Assembly: GCA_037447655.1 (NCBI GenBank)
Contig: JBBHKE010002283.1
Location: 130,836 to 194,835, forward strand
Length of the DNA stretch: 64,000 nucleotides
Direction: 5' to 3'
Source: Zygnema cylindricum
Taxonomy: Eukaryota; Streptophyta; Zygnematophyceae; Zygnematales; Zygnemataceae
In this document: positions 1 through 12,330 of the stretch, in pieces
How positions within the stretch are numbered: position 1 is the stretch's first letter
Layout of the letters: each line of letters starts with the position of its first letter
Notes under the pieces: generated by a model
Told to the model about the DNA's origin: nothing
What the model saw: only the letters and a program-made list of their open reading frames with translations
The model's database searches: none
Position numbers and translations under genes: made by a program

Positions 1-417
1 CCCATATTGTATTCGGACCTATTCCGACCAATTAAAACATTCGGACCAAAAACTGGACCATTTAAAATATTCGGACCAAAAAAATTAATTACACCGTCAG
101 ATTCGGACGATCGGACGGTCTCTGATCAAAGTAGCGATCTAAGAAGATCACATGAAAAGCCCATAACACAACTTACGATAAAGGCGCCGACCAAAGGCCT
201 ACCATAAAAACGCCTACTTTTGAACTATGGTTGTAACCATCACGCCACCGGAATTTTGTTTACATGTGAATATTACACGACAGGATGTGTAATTGTCTGA
301 ATGGTTTTCCTATCGTCACCAAACTTCAGTCTCTTCTACTGATCGAATTCCTCCTTTGCAACGAGTCAATTTCTACCTTGTTCAACTGATTTTAGGGTTG
401 TCGCTGTAACTCCCTTT
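1..417 (+). promoter_or_regulatory. 5' flank / putative promoter and 5' UTR of the RKP gene
   Basis: No coding gene is supported here. The first 110 bases hold several imperfect copies of an ATTCGGACCA-like decamer (near 11, 39, 71 and 102). The stretch just before the ATG at 418 is pyrimidine-rich, as is common in plant 5' UTRs. No TATA box or transcription start can be assigned with confidence. The short 66-codon frame at 7-207 follows the decamer repeats and has no recognisable family features. Confidence 0.4.
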
Positions 418-3400
418 ATGACTAAGCCAAAAGCCGTTCACTCTTGGCAAGAGCAGGATGAGGAGGCAGGTTCGTCAAAGCCAAAGGAAGGCTTAGCCCT
501 TTTACTAGATCGTCCTGATCAACCCACCCTTCATTTGACATCCATGGTTATGTTGACCTCATCTCCAGTCGCTGCCGAGTTCTGTACCGAAGTGGAGCTC
601 CAGCGCACATTGAATTACATTCTTGATACAAATTCTAACTCCTTAGCTCCCCCTAGCCTTATACAAAATGGCACACTTGATATTGATGCTATTTCTTTGT
701 ATTTACAGCAACGGCTCAACCTGCTTGGTTCAGAAGGTCAGATTGAAGGTGACGTCTGCCAGGCTGATCTTCTTGCTGCTGGAAAAGTTGGTCCTCCCGT
801 AGTTCAGATGCAACGGGCCAGCGCATCCGGTGAAATTTCGTTTGATGATCCATGTTTAGTACTGGAAAGTTTGAGCAATTTCAGTAGTGCTCGAGCTAAC
901 TCATGTGCCGTGAAAGGTCGATGGATGTACGAGGCCACACTGAGTACTGCAGGCATTCAACAACTAGGTTGGGCAACTTTACAGTGTCCATTCACAAACG
1001 AGGAGGGCGTAGGAGACGCCTTTGACTCCTATGCCATAGATGGTAAAAGAGTTCGGAAATGGAATAAAAGTTATCAGGGATATGGCCAGGCTTGGATGCC
1101 TGGAGATGTAATTGGCTGCTGTATAGATTTGGACGAAGGTGAAATTTCCTTCTTAAGGAACGGAATTTCTTTGGGAATTGCCTTCACTGAAGTTCGCAGG
1201 TTGCAACCCGGGCTCGGTTATTTTCCTGCCCTTTCTCTTTCCCATGGAGAACGTTGTGAATTGAATTTTGGTGCACGACCTTTTCAGTACCCTGTCCCTG
1301 GCTTCCTTCCCTTTCAATCACCTCCGACTGTCAGGAGATTTAGTGATACGCAATCCGTAGGGGCCACTGGGGAAATTGTAGAGCCCGGCTGTGAACCCTG
1401 CGAGCACCAGAGTGCGACTTTGAGAGCAGAATATCTTTTGGACTGCTTGAAGAGGCTGGTGCAGCTGAGGAGCCCTGAATCCAGCGCTTTATCAATGGCT
1501 ACAGACGACAGCCTTCCTCGCCCGAGCCCTTTACGAAGTGATGAACAGGTTTTTGTTGTGTCTACTTTGTGCAATCATCTAGGCCCGCTGCTTCTGGCAG
1601 GTGGTCTTCCAAAACCTAGCATTCCAGGGTTGGCACCGGAAGGTATTAGGGCACAAGGTGGTTATATTGTGTGGGCAGCATTACTGCCATTCTTGTTGGC
1701 GCTTCACAGGCCCTCTCCACCCCACGATGTTGACAGTTTGGAGCTTGCTTTAGATCTTCTTTTGGTTTGCTTAGAACAGCATGAAATTGAAGGGGTAGTT
1801 TCTGTCCTCATGGAAGCTCTTGCATACAAGTGCCGGACAGCTAGGTATTTGCCTGGATTATATCTGGCCACGGGTGCATATCCTTACCTGGCCCTAGCTT
1901 GCAGGCTTGTGCAACGACCAGAGGTTTTGCAGATGTGGTGGACTTCTTACAATTTTGAGAGCAGTATGGAAGGTCTGCTTTTTAGGAAGGCACCGAACAA
2001 GAATGACTTGGAGGAATTATTGCCAGTAGTGTGGTGGCCTAGTTGTCGGGAAGAATCTTGCTCGGAGGTCAGAATGAAGCAAGCTTTGCAAGCCCTGTCA
2101 TCCGCTATTGCAATGGTACGTGATTATTATGCTCTCCATTCTGAAATGTCTCTGTGTGAAACAAAATTTGAAGGTCTTTTGTTCAACTGAAAACCATTGT
2201 GATGTTGGCATTAATAGTCAAATTGACAAGCCTGGGGACTTCTTCCAGCATGTAGTCATTCTTACAGTCATGTTCTTTGTCAAGCTTGTGCCTTTAGAAC
2301 ATTGTCAGAAGAAATTATAGTGTTTATGCAGTTGCACATGTTCTTTCTGGTTTTTTTGTAGTTGTTTTTGGTTATTTTAGAACAAAGTTTTGATGGGTCT
2401 GGACAGGTTGAGGAGCTACAAGTCACTTTGTGTCGACACTTATTGGCTTATGTTCCACCTCATCCTGCTGGTTCCCCTTGGGTTGCCGGAACTCCATCTG
2501 TAGACCATGGAGGAGTGTTTGGTGCTTTTCTCCACCATTTGATTCGCAGAAACCGGGGGGCGAATCGCAACATTCCACCTTCTGGGTTATCTGATAACTC
2601 TGTTCTTGTCTCAGCATTTTTTGTTCTTTTGAGAATGTTGTCCGAAGGCCTGACGGAGCCGATCCTTTCTCCAAAGCAGAGAGGGAGTGATTGGATTGAA
2701 AGAAATGGTGTGGGATATTTTCATCGGAGTGGGCAAAGAAAATTTCCAGTCTTGCTCTTTCTGAGATCCGATACAGAATACATGGAACTTCCTCGGCTTG
2801 GGGGAACATTTATTCACTTGTCGAAATCTTCCCCTGTAAGTTTTCCTCAAAACTACGAGGATGTTCGGTGGGATGATAGTGAAGTGTGGGTCGATCCAAG
2901 TCAGGGAGATGGTGCGAGTTCTCAGGCGAACCAATCTCAGTCACCCGGTCCCAGGTCGCAAGCAAGTGCTTTGCCCCACGAAGGGACAAGGAGTACTGGT
3001 GATAACGTGGATTCTGGAAGTCAAAGTGAAACCTTTTTGGCTGATCAAGGGGAGAGAAGTGGTTGGGGTCGAGAACGGGAAGCTACCAGTTCAGGGAGAG
3101 AATCTGTATGGACTTCTGGGTTTAACCAAACCAGGACAACATCTTGGGGCCCTGTGGAAGAGGAATTGGTGGATATGCTAATATTATTGTACCATTTAGG
3201 GGTGGCCTCCAATTTCAAGCAGGTGAGTTTCCGGTTGTCACGAATATTTACGTGGTATTGTGATTCACTGTGAATGGGAAATGCATCTGTTAACGTGATT
3301 TCTGGCTGTATCTGAGGATTTAAGTTCTCGGACCAACAGATGACTTGCTGAACTAAAGGTTTCAGTCTTTCATAATTGCTATTAGGTTAAATTCTTTGAT

Positions 3401-5826
3401 CTGCCTCCAAAATTCGTTTTGTTTGAACGGCATTTCGGTTATTGGGAGGAGTTGCAGGCATCCCTTTCTTTGCAGATGCAAATGCAATCCATCAATGACT
3501 TGGATGAAGCAGATAGGCAGATCCGGGAGGGGGGATCTAGTGACCGTGTCCGACATCTGAGGGATGCACGGATTGTGTACAAAGAAGAGGTCATTGACAG
3601 AGTGCGTCGAGCTGCGTGGTATGTTCCTCACTTGCCATGTTACGGAGCTGAACCTTAGTGATGAAGTTTAACCAGCTAACCACAATAACCGATACACGTA
3701 TAGTATGTATCTATACAGTGTGCATGAATAAGGTATAAGCTGTAGTACACCGTGTATCATTATGAGCGTTAATTTTAGTTCTGGCCAGTTTTAGCAAATT
3801 TTCTCGGTGCACACTTGTACAATTTCCATTTGGAGATTGCCAATCGGAAGGTCAAAATCTTACATTTCCTTCTCAACCGCGAAAATATGATGTAAATGGC
3901 GAAAAAAAACATATGCTAATATCGATTCACAGTGTACTGAACAGTAGAAGTTTTACGTAATAAATAAAAAATGATGTATTGTTCATTTTCTCGAGCAGCA
4001 AAGCTACTTTGGATAGCTTTGTTGCCAAGCAGATGTTAGCTTATGAGAGAACTTTCAACGAGACTCCCTCAACATCCTGAAGTCTGGAAACGTTGTTGTG
4101 CAATTTGTACACATTTCTTTTACATTGGATTTGCTGTATAATTTATCCCTTCTATTTCTTGGGCAGTCCACAGGAGAAACCAAATGCTTTCATGATTCCA
4201 TTTAGAGGCGCTGTTGAACACATTTTTTTTTTAATGGCTGTTACTGTCCATGAGGGTTTTGAGATCTATATTGTGATGGTTTTGGCTGGGCTGCCCCTCC
4301 AATTTTTTGAAAAAGTGTCCATGTTTGTGTAATGATGCTGAATCTCAGTGGAGCTTTATCTCAGTTAACATCAACTAGTGCATCAGCATTTGCTGCTATG
4401 TTTGACTAATCTAGGCAGGATCCCTGTCTTTTCAGGTATCGGGTTGCATTGTTCTCCAAATGGAAGCAAGAGGGAATTTACGCCAGCTGTGTTTGGATTG
4501 TCCAGCTGCTATTAGCGACCAGCCGTCGGGGAGTCCTGTTCAGCTATGTTCCAGAGTTCTATGTGGAGACATTGGTTAGTGGTGCATCAAGCCTTCCTCT
4601 AAGTTGCACGCACAAGCAGTAAAGGTCACGGTTAGAGGATAATGACATAAAACTGTGGAGAGACGCTTCGGGCATATAGGAACAGCTCATGGGAAATTAG
4701 AGGCAGAAATGGCTGAGCAATGGTGTGGGGTGTCAAGCACCTTCGGAATATGTGTCCATAGGAACATGTAAGACATTCACGCGAATGTGCAAGTCATATG
4801 AATGGAAAAGGAAAGCTGTTGGGGTTCAAATCATACTTAACATCTGCCACACTTTCAGTCTTTGAAAGCTTAAAATAGATAGTTGTTCACCAAATGGTAC
4901 TCGCTCAGCCAGGCTGAAAATTGAACAGAACTGATTAGAAATGCCACCAACAACTTTGTCACTGTAAAGTTGCACCATGGACCCACTGTGAGCTTTGTGA
5001 ACGAAGTTAGAACTTCAATTTGAAGCACGTTGGTTAGAGGCGAAGTGTATGAAAATGTTCAGACTGTATTGATTGCTCAAATTCAAACTGTTGATTGGCA
5101 AACGAAAATACAAGGACTGCCATTTTATTCTTTGGTTCAGTTCAGCTCAAATAGTACTGTTTATTAGGTCTGTAAGAGATGGGAGAAAAGAGCCAGGGTA
5201 GGATGGGAGACCACAGAATGAGCAGGGAAAGATTCCAAGGATAAAGAATGAGCATAAGGGTTGTATGATGGCACTTCATTCCAAAAAGTTTGGGAACATT
5301 AGAGGCGCTAGGGATGAATGGAGGACAACTTTAACTGAACGTGTGTAAAATTCTATGTTGTTCCATTGTTAAGTTTCCAGACCAGCTTTGACTGCCAGCC
5401 TGTAGTTTATAACATCCTGATTGTTGATGAAGTCAATTAGAGACCTATTCTATGATAATCGATTGATAGCATTTGAAGTTGTCACTAGAGTTCGTCAATG
5501 CATGCGTAGTTCCTGTTAACAACTAGGTATGACTTTAACACTGGCAATTACTGGGGTTATTTCTTAATCCATGGGAATTCTGTGAAAAAATGAGTAGAAA
5601 CAGTGGCCCCTGAGGTTGGAATGTTCGATGTCCAGTTGAGTTGTGCTGATCAAAAATCACCTTGTCAAATTGATTTCACAAAAGCCGCCTATTGGGTTTC
5701 GTGCATTGTTTCACGTTTTATCCATCTATGTTATTGGGACAGGTGGACTCTTTCCATGCTCTTCGAAGAAGTGATCCGCCTTTTGCACCACCAGCTGCTC
5801 TGCTTCAACGTGGCCTTTCTTCTCTG
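418..5826 (+). CDS. RKP: E3 ubiquitin-protein ligase RKP (KPC1-like, SPRY domain), exons 1-5, 3' part absent
   Basis: Spliced gene. Exons by reading frame, splice signals and family fit: 418-2115, 2407-3222, 3458-3618, 4436-4574, 5743 to about 5826; donors GTACGT, GTGAGT, GTATGT, GTTAGT. Frame is kept throughout: phase 0 after exons 1, 2 and 4, and a Trp codon split between exons 3 and 4. The product so far is about 960 residues. A SPRY domain spans roughly residues 135-290 (motifs GRWMYEATL, QQLGWATLQCPF, GDVIGCCIDLDEGEISFLRNG). Conserved RKP blocks follow: RNRGANRNIPP, ADRQIREG, YKEEVIDRVRRAAWY, SYVPEFYVETL, FHALRRSDPPF. In Arabidopsis and other plants RKP is a cytoplasmic ubiquitin ligase of about 1,280 residues, related to animal KPC1, that targets CDK inhibitors and ends in a C3HC4 RING. 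That RING and about 300 preceding residues are not seen in this window. The exon 5 end is uncertain (donor GTTCGT at 5827, or further on). The exon 3 acceptor could also be 3475/3476. Confidence 0.9.
2116..2406 (+). other. RKP intron 1
   Basis: GT at 2116 follows codon ATG, and AG at 2405-2406 precedes GTTGAGGAG, which resumes the RKP frame. Reading through the intron on the upstream frame gives a non-conserved tail ending in a stop at 2188, so the long open frame 418-2190 overstates exon 1. Confidence 0.8.
3223..3457 (+). other. RKP intron 2
   Basis: Donor CAG|GTGAGT at 3222/3223. The acceptor chosen is TTGCAG|GCATCC at 3457/3458, because the residues gained (ASLSLQMQMQS) fit the family spacing between the NFKQ and ADRQIRE blocks. 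A second acceptor 18 bases downstream (TTTGCAG at 3475) is in the same frame, so NAGNAG-like alternative splicing is possible. Confidence 0.7.
3619..4435 (+). other. RKP intron 3
   Basis: Donor TG|GTATGT at 3618/3619 and acceptor CTTTTCAG|GTATCGG at 4435/4436. Joining restores the conserved WYRVALFSKWKQEG block. AT-rich, with nothing else recognised; the short frame at 4093-4332 has no family features. Confidence 0.8.
4575..5742 (+). other. RKP intron 4
   Basis: Donor TTG|GTTAGT at 4574/4575 and acceptor TTGGGACAG|GTGGAC at 5742/5743. Joining gives ...YVETL-VDSFHALRRSDPPF, continuous with the family. No repeat or transposon recognised inside. Confidence 0.8.
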
Positions 5827-6490
5827 GTTCGTTTTCACTATATTTCCCTTTGCTATTTGCCAGCGGTACTGTCAGTAGCCGACGTCACAGTAGGCTTCTA
5901 GATGAACTTCGGGGCATAACTGCCATTTTTCTGGGTCATGACTGCCCCTCTTAAATCCTGTACGGGCCTCAAAAAAAGGACAACCTGGTATTTTAACCCA
6001 CCGTTGTCATTGCCCATGTATTATTTAGAGGGCCTCACTTTCTTTTTAGTGAACATGGTCTTAGTTCTAGCCCTCGTTCTATTCTTTTCTAAAAATAAGA
6101 GAAATGAGGTTCTGATGGCCCGAAATGAGCATCTGGAAACTTCTTTATTTGCTAAGTTCTAAAACTGAAAAGTTGAATTCATGGTTCCGTTTTTTCACCC
6201 AAAGAATAATCTGGACACCAAGGTCTTACTACTGGTCAAAGCGAGTTTTGCACTTTTCCAACCACACTACTATGGGGTACCAGCAGCCCAGAAAGCTCTC
6301 GGAACTTTGCCTGGAATCTTAATGTCAAAAACCGTTGTGTCCTTCCTTCTGGACATGATGTCATTTGTTCTCAAGGTCATTTTTTTTACAAATTTCTTGT
6401 TTGGTGTCTGTCGTTGTTTTCCTATGTCAAAATTTATTTCAGGCGGAGCTGAGTTGTCATTGCCTATTTCCCTCTTTCTAAGTCTTTCTC
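5827..6490. other. Non-coding stretch after the last recognised RKP exon
   Basis: Start of RKP intron 5, or the breakpoint of a truncated gene. In-frame translation past 5826 stops at 5901 and no longer resembles RKP. Several small frames (5938-6162, 6181-6516) are AT-rich, with no domain or motif I recognise. No retroelement sequence is recognised until 6491. Confidence 0.5.
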
Positions 6491-6710
6491 GGAAATTTAG
6501 TTTCGTGTACCCATAATACAATATGCAACGTGGAATGCTATGGTGCGCTAGTTTGCTATCGGAGCCCAATTTGAATACAATATGCAGCGTGCACTGCTAT
6601 GCTACTATGCTACGCTACTTTGACATCGCAGCCGTAGCAGCTTCTCTATTCTACTTTCAACTTCCCCCTCACAGCCTCATCTACTGAGGACTAAAGCTTT
6701 CAAAACAACA
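6491..6710 (-). repeat. gamma-family copia LTR, partial (3' LTR of the gamma array)
   Basis: These 220 bases closely match 10215-10436, the outer end of the gamma LTR. On the minus strand the element-proximal edge reads TGTTGTTTTGAAAGC and is preceded by a GGGAG polypurine tract, as expected for a copia 3' LTR. The remaining ~1.1 kb of the LTR is missing to the left, so the array is truncated here. The sequence is rich in a GCAGC/TATGC motif. Confidence 0.65.
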
Positions 6711-8046
6711 CTCCCATAAAGCTTTAGACTCAGTACTTCATTCCGTCTGTAGACATTTAGACTCCAATGTACGTACATACAAAATGCAAGGACGTATATA
6801 ATATTCAGAATTTGAAAAGTTTTCTCTCACAACCTCCACTGCTAAACATTCAAACTTTACACAAACAATCACAACATTACTGCTTTTGTTGACGTCACCA
6901 CTGCTCTTGCTACTTCTTTCACGTTCTCCATTCTTCGACTTGTTTAACTGCCCCCTTGCAAAAAGTTGTTCTTCTAGAATGCACATTGTTTTGCTGCCTT
7001 TTTGTACCCCTTTTGTTTTGGTTTTCAGTGCAGATTCTACCCGTTCATACAGAATTAATATCATCCTGTAACAGCTCCCCCTATCCTATGAATGGCCAGA
7101 CTGTCTTGTTACTAATGTTATAACACCTCTCCAGTAACTCTGAATTTCCACTTGTATTCGCCACACTGCCATGTTATCAGGTTTGTCAAGAAATCTATTT
7201 TCTACACACTTTCATCAAACAATTGCTGTACCTCCTCCACTATCAGATACTTCCACGCCATCCGCTGCGCTGATATGCTGCGTTGCTGCTTCGCGATGTG
7301 AAGTGCTTCCGATGATTCACCACTGCTTTCGCTGCGTTCCGCCATGTCTCCCGAAATTTTCCTTCCTGAACAAGCCATTGCTTCCGGTACCTCCTTCGTC
7401 TTCAAAAATACATAAATATGTTTTTTTTTTTTGTTTCTTTTCAACTAACTCAGCAAAGAATAACATTAAATCAAAAATCTCGTCAAAAACATTGAATGTC
7501 AAAAGAAGCTTGTCTTTATAAGACATGTTTGTAATATAAGTTTTTCCAAAATTAAGATTTCTCTAAATTCAAGTTCTCTCTCCCGCTCTCTTCTCTTAAT
7601 CACTTTTTGAACATGTTTTATTTTGCCCTTAATCCGTTGAATATTGCATCTTCTCTTTGTTTTCTTCATTATCTTTTGTCTTTTCTGAAAGTTTACATTT
7701 TTGTCACAGTTTTCTACTCGTTTAATGTCAAAAATATTTTTCTGTTTTACCTTTATGCTTTTCTTCATCGATTAGCTATTCCCATTAACTTCATTCATCT
7801 GAGAAATTTTAACTTTGATTCTTCTTCTTTTCAGTTGCACTATTTTCTTCCTTTTTTCCTTTCCTATATTTCCAACGTTTGCATTTCTATTTCACTTTCA
7901 CTCCCACAAACTTCTTTTCTCATTCCAATTTTTTGAACAAATTTTCTTTGTTCTTTTCCTAGTTCACCAATTTCCACATCCACCTTTTTTCTAGTTTTTG
8001 CTTCTAAGTGTCCATCTCTTCCTTCAACTCCTCTTGCTTCAGTTAA
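6711..8046 (-). mobile_element. 3' internal region of a gag-only gamma element (no RT or RNase H)
   Basis: 6711-7865 is near-duplicate of 10437-11634 and lies between the gag remnant and the 3' LTR. It contains no RT, integrase or RNase H. Minus-strand frames (6738-7064, 7202-7444, 7499-7768) are short, lysine-rich, and have counterparts in the second copy, but no recognised domain. This looks like the filler of a non-autonomous, gag-bearing copia derivative. Confidence 0.55.
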
Positions 8047-9116
8047 CTAACTTTTTTGTAAGCAATTTTCACTCACCGATTTGTCATCTGATAAGGTCAC
8101 AAATAACGTGTTATTCTCTCTTTCGTCCTTTTTCCTTACTTCAATAAACTCTTCCTCCTGTAACTCTTTGTTACTCACCAATCTGTCGTCGAGAAAAGGG
8201 ACAGACACCAAATCCTTTTCTGTCACCTCCTTCTTCACTCCATTCTGAACAACACAGAAGGTCGGTAAATAAATAAATTTGTCAACACACGGTGTATGCC
8301 TTTTGTCATTTGTTGAGTCTTGTCGCTTACTCACGAAAGCACTTGATTCCCTTCTTATTGGGGTTAGAACTAGGTTGTTGTCCCATCCATCTCTGAAATT
8401 CCCTGTAAAACATGCACTTTTATACGATGGACATACCCTGATGGTATGTCCTAAATCATTACAGTAAAAACAATTTTTAGCCCGATCTCCGAACTCACTA
8501 TTACCTTTAATTTTATTAAACTGGGACTTAGATTCCTTTATATTCTTTTCACTTGATAAAACGCTTCTATTAGCCTCTTCATCTAGAACAACTCGTCTAA
8601 CTACAGTTAAGCTCCAATCCTTTTTATCAATTAAATTCAATCGATCTAGTGCACTCGTATATTATTAAGGTAGACTTCTCAAGCATCTGTAAAGTTTCCT
8701 CCTACCAAATCATTTTTTGCAAGTAATACTTCTAAGTCAATACATTGTTTCTCCATACTACCTCCTACATACTTGTGTTCAACTATTTTGGTAACACTAC
8801 TAAGCCAGTGATATAAAGACGTCTTTGCATACATACATTCTAAGCACTTCCATAATTCAACTGCCCTTTTAACACTTAGGTATGACATTACTAAATCCTC
8901 AGTCAAGGAGTTCTTGATAACCCTTAGACACTCATGATTTTTCCTTTTCCATCCATTTGATGTTTCGGCCAAGGTACCGTCCACCACATCCATTAGCTCC
9001 ATCATCTCGAAGTAGCTCTCGAGCGCACACTTCCAGTAGTGATATTTTGATCCATCAAATATAGGTAGCCATGGGTGTGGGCCCATAACCTGTTGTCCAT
9101 AGCCTATTTCAGCCAT
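8047..9116 (-). pseudogene. gamma copia gag (UBN2-like capsid, CCHC zinc knuckle), broken
   Basis: Copia-type Gag that would form the virus-like particle and bind element RNA. The N-terminal part (9116 to 8679) holds the conserved VMGPHPWLPIFDG start and the YWKCALESYF and EDLVMSYLSV segments. The C-terminal part (8640 to 8047) has an intact CCHC knuckle (CFYCNDLGHTIRVC; C-X2-C-X4-H-X4-C). A stop/frameshift near 8641-8678 separates the halves, so this copy is not functional. The ATG at 9116 lies inside the 5' LTR and the frame crosses the primer-binding site. No protease or pol follows, so it belongs to a gag-only derivative. Confidence 0.75.
9074..9090 (-). other. Primer-binding site, initiator tRNA-Met anticodon arm type
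   Basis: Minus strand reads GGTTATGGGCCCACACC directly after the LTR end ...GGACAACA. It complements the anticodon arm (GGGCCCAUAACC) of plant initiator tRNA-Met, not the tRNA 3' end. Two bases are inserted relative to the consensus GGTTATGGGCCCACC. Confidence 0.7.
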
Positions 9117-10436
9117 GGATTACTCTCGGAAGCACCACTTACTACCCCTCAAACAGCCGTGTTTCAGACAACACAGATTACTCCACAAATAACAAAATCC
9201 CCTCAAACAGTACCAAAAAGCAGTATGCTATAGACACTGTAAGCTTCCAAATTTACAGCCAAATCCACCAAGGAATCTAGAAGATATAAGCTCCAGAGTT
9301 TCACAAAAACAGCTGACAGCTCCACAAACTATCCACTTAGACTGCTCACAGAATCTTACAATCTTACAAATATTCCTGAATAGTATGAAACTTTACAAAC
9401 TTATATATTCTATATCATAGAATAACTCCACCAAGTTTCACATGAATGCACCAAACAGATTGATCACACCAACAGGTCAAAGATGCAGAAAACAGTTTGC
9501 CATTGCTTTGATAAACTTGATTGTGATAATCAAAATAATATAAGTCCTACAAGTTATACTCAGAGAGTTCACTACTGAATGTACGGAGGCATACCAGCCG
9601 TACGGTATCTACCATCTACCTAAACTATTGTAAGTATACCTGAATAGTTCGAGGTATGTCAGACTGAACAAATCTACGCTAAAAAACTAATTAGCAAAAA
9701 GACAAACCTATGTTGTACAGAATATTTACACCGACATCTCCACAATCTTCGTACGTCAAAAACTAAGCTACCACTAAGCAACCACTAAACAAATATCATT
9801 ACTCACAATCTATACTAGTTATATTATCCGCAGCTGCGTCAGCTGCTTTGTCCGTACGGATCATATCAAGGTAACCGCAGCTCTGTTGACTTGTCTGCGT
9901 CGCAGCTCCTCCGTACCGGCAGCGCGTATTTATCCAAAATAACCGCAGCAGTGTTGACTTGTCTGCGTCGCAGCTGCGCCGTACCGGCGGTGCCTATTTC
10001 AACATTTGGCTTATTCCACATGGGATCGCTTCGCGATCAGCCGTCCATTTGTCAATGCTTGTTCACGCCACTCAACGAGTCTTTTACATCACTTAAATTA
10101 TATCCGTTCGTTTGCTCCCCCCAATCCATGAATCCATTCGAACCTCCACATTTAATTCCATTGCGCACGAAATGTCGCGTACGCACGAAACAATCTTTTC
10201 AAAACAACACTCCCGTGAAAATTTAGTTTCATGCACCCATAATATAATATGCAGCGTGAAATGCTATGCTGCGCTAGTTTGCTATCGCAGCCCAGTCTGA
10301 ATACAATATGCAGCGTGCAGTGCTATGCTGCTATGCTATGCTACTTTGACATCGCAGCCGTAGCAGCTTCTCTATTCTACTTTCAACTTCCCCCTCACAG
10401 CCTCATCTACTGAGGACTAAAGTTTTCAAAACAACA
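9091..10436 (-). repeat. gamma-family LTR, complete (~1.35 kb), shared by two internal regions
   Basis: Minus-strand ends are TGTTGTTTTG (at 10436) and GGACAACA (at 9091), giving the terminal TGTTG...CAACA inverted repeat. A primer-binding site abuts 9091 and a polypurine tract (GGGGAG on minus) abuts 10436, so internal regions flank both sides. The outer 222 bases match 6491-6710. It carries dispersed GCAGC and TACGG-rich motifs and the N-terminal gag codons. No tRNA-like module recognised in this family. Confidence 0.6.
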
Positions 10437-11469
10437 CTCCCCTAAAGCTTTAGACTCATTACTTCATTCTGTCTATAGACATTGAGACTCCAATGGACGT
10501 ACATACAAAATGCAAGGATGTATATAATATTCAGTATTTAAAAAAAATTCTCTCAGAACCTCCACTGCTAAAAATTCAAACTTTACACAAACAATCACAA
10601 CATTACTACTTTTGTTGACGTCGCCACTGCTCTTGCTGCTTCTTTCCATGTTTTCCATTCTTCGACTTCTTTAATTGACCCCTTGCAAAAATTCATTCTT
10701 CTTGAATGCACATTGTTTTGCTGCCTTTTTGTATCCCGTTTTGTTTTGGTTTTCAGTGCAGATTCTACCCATTCATACAGAATTAATATCATCTTGTAAT
10801 AGCTCCCCATATCCCATGAAGGGCCAGACTGTCTTTTTACTAATGTTATAACACCTCTCCAGTAACTCTGAATTTCCACTCGTATTCGTCACACCTCCAT
10901 GTTATCAGACTTGTCAAGAAATCTATCTTCTTCACACTTTCATCAAACAATTGCTGTACCTTCTCCCCTCTCAGATACTTCCACGCCATTCCAGGCTATC
11001 CACGCCATCTGCTGCGCTGATATGTTGCGTTGCTGCTTCGCGTTGTGAACTGCTTTCGATGATTCACCATTGCTTTCGTTGGGTTGTGCCATGTCTCCCA
11101 AAATTTTCCTTCCTGAACAAGCCATTGCTTCCGCTACCACTTTCGTCTTCAAAAATATATAAATTACACTTTTTGTTTCTTTTCAACTAAATCAACAAGG
11201 AATAACATTCAATCTAAAATCCTATCAAAAATATTGAATGTCAAAAGGAGCTTGTCTTTATAACACATCCCTGTAAAAAAGTTTTTCCAAAATTAAGATT
11301 TCTCTAAATTCACGTTCTCCAACAATGTCCTCCATAAAATCATTTCTCCCGCTCTCTTCTCTTAATCACTTTTTGAGCATGTTTTCTTTTGCCCTTGATC
11401 CGTTGAATATTGCATCTTCTCTTTGTTTTCTTCATTATTTTTTGTCTTTTCTGAAAGTTTACATTTCTG
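10437..11469 (-). mobile_element. gamma element 3' internal region replacing RNase H
   Basis: Begins with the polypurine tract (CTCCCC on +) and repeats 6711-7865. Minus-strand frames at 10595-10879 and 10943-11152 have counterparts in the other copy but no recognised domain. There is no RNase H motif (such as YGD.P.R..TSGY) where one would be expected, so the upstream RT runs into a lysine-rich tail. Confidence 0.5.
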
Positions 11470-12330
11470 TCACAGTTTTCTACTCGTATAATTGCCAAAA
11501 ATATTTTTATGTTTTACCTTTATGTTTTTTTTCATAGATTTGCTATTCCCATTAACTTCATTCATCTGAGAAATTTTAATTTTGATTCTTCTTCTTTTCA
11601 GCTTTACTCTTTTCTTCCTGTTTTCCTTTCCTTTATTAAGATCATGTTTTAGTTTGTTAATCTTATCTGAGGACTTGCTTAAGACTGACAAATCATCCAC
11701 ATAAAGAGCGATAAGTATTACTCCATTCTCATCTTCAAATACACATATGGAGAGATTTGAACTAATTCGGATATACTCCAAACCGGTCAGAAATTTGTCC
11801 AGTTTTATATTCCACTATCGTGGGGCTTGCTTAAGCCCATAAAGTGATTTTATCAGTTTGCATACCTTTGCTTTCTTCCTCACTTTCCACGAATTTTTTG
11901 AGTTCCCTCATGTAAATTTCTTCTTCCAAACTCTCTATGCAAAAAGGTCGTTTTAATATCCATCTGGTGTATTTCCATATCCTCTTCTACGGCTATACTT
12001 AAGAGGATTTTGATAGAAGGAAATGTGACTACAGGTTGAAAGGTTTCTTTGTAGTCTATCCCCTCTTTGTGAGTATAACCTTTATCAACCAACCTAGCTT
12101 TGTATCTCTCAATGGTCTAATCTGGGTTTAGTTTAAGTTTAAGAAACCCACTTACAACCAATTGGTTTTTGGTCCGGTGGACAATCTACCAACTTCCATG
12201 TATTGGCTTCCATTATGGAGGCCATTTCTTCATTTATAGTAGTGATCCACCGTACCTTTTCTAGGGTGTTTATGGCCTCTAAGTATGTCTGAGGTTCATC
12301 TGAGACATCTTTAGGAGTTGGTTAATTTAT
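11470..12330 (-). pseudogene. gamma copia reverse transcriptase, fragmented
   Basis: Ty1/copia RT in at least three frames. The N-terminal RT blocks lie at 12092-11880 (YKETFQPVVTFPS, MEIHQMDIKTTFL). The palm catalytic block is at 11781-11470 (IALYVDDLSVLSKS, with intact YVDD). The frame then leaves the RT family and continues into a lysine-rich tail, so thumb and RNase H are absent. Stops and frameshifts make it a pseudogene. It follows integrase, in copia order. Confidence 0.75.

Noticed and set aside
7-207. 66-codon upstream frame as a small gene or uORF
   Set aside because: It follows the ATTCGGACCA-like repeats and ends 200 bases before the RKP start; nothing supports translation.
2423-2934. 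Minus-strand frames of 128 and 107 codons opposite RKP exon 2
   Set aside because: Shadows of the well-supported RKP exon, with no family features of their own.
10196-10215. LTR boundary at 10209 (AAAACAACA|CTCCC)
   Set aside because: It looks like an LTR end plus polypurine tract, but the following 220 bases match the outer LTR end at 6491-6710, so I place the true edge at 10436. A gamma subfamily boundary at 10209 remains a weaker alternative.
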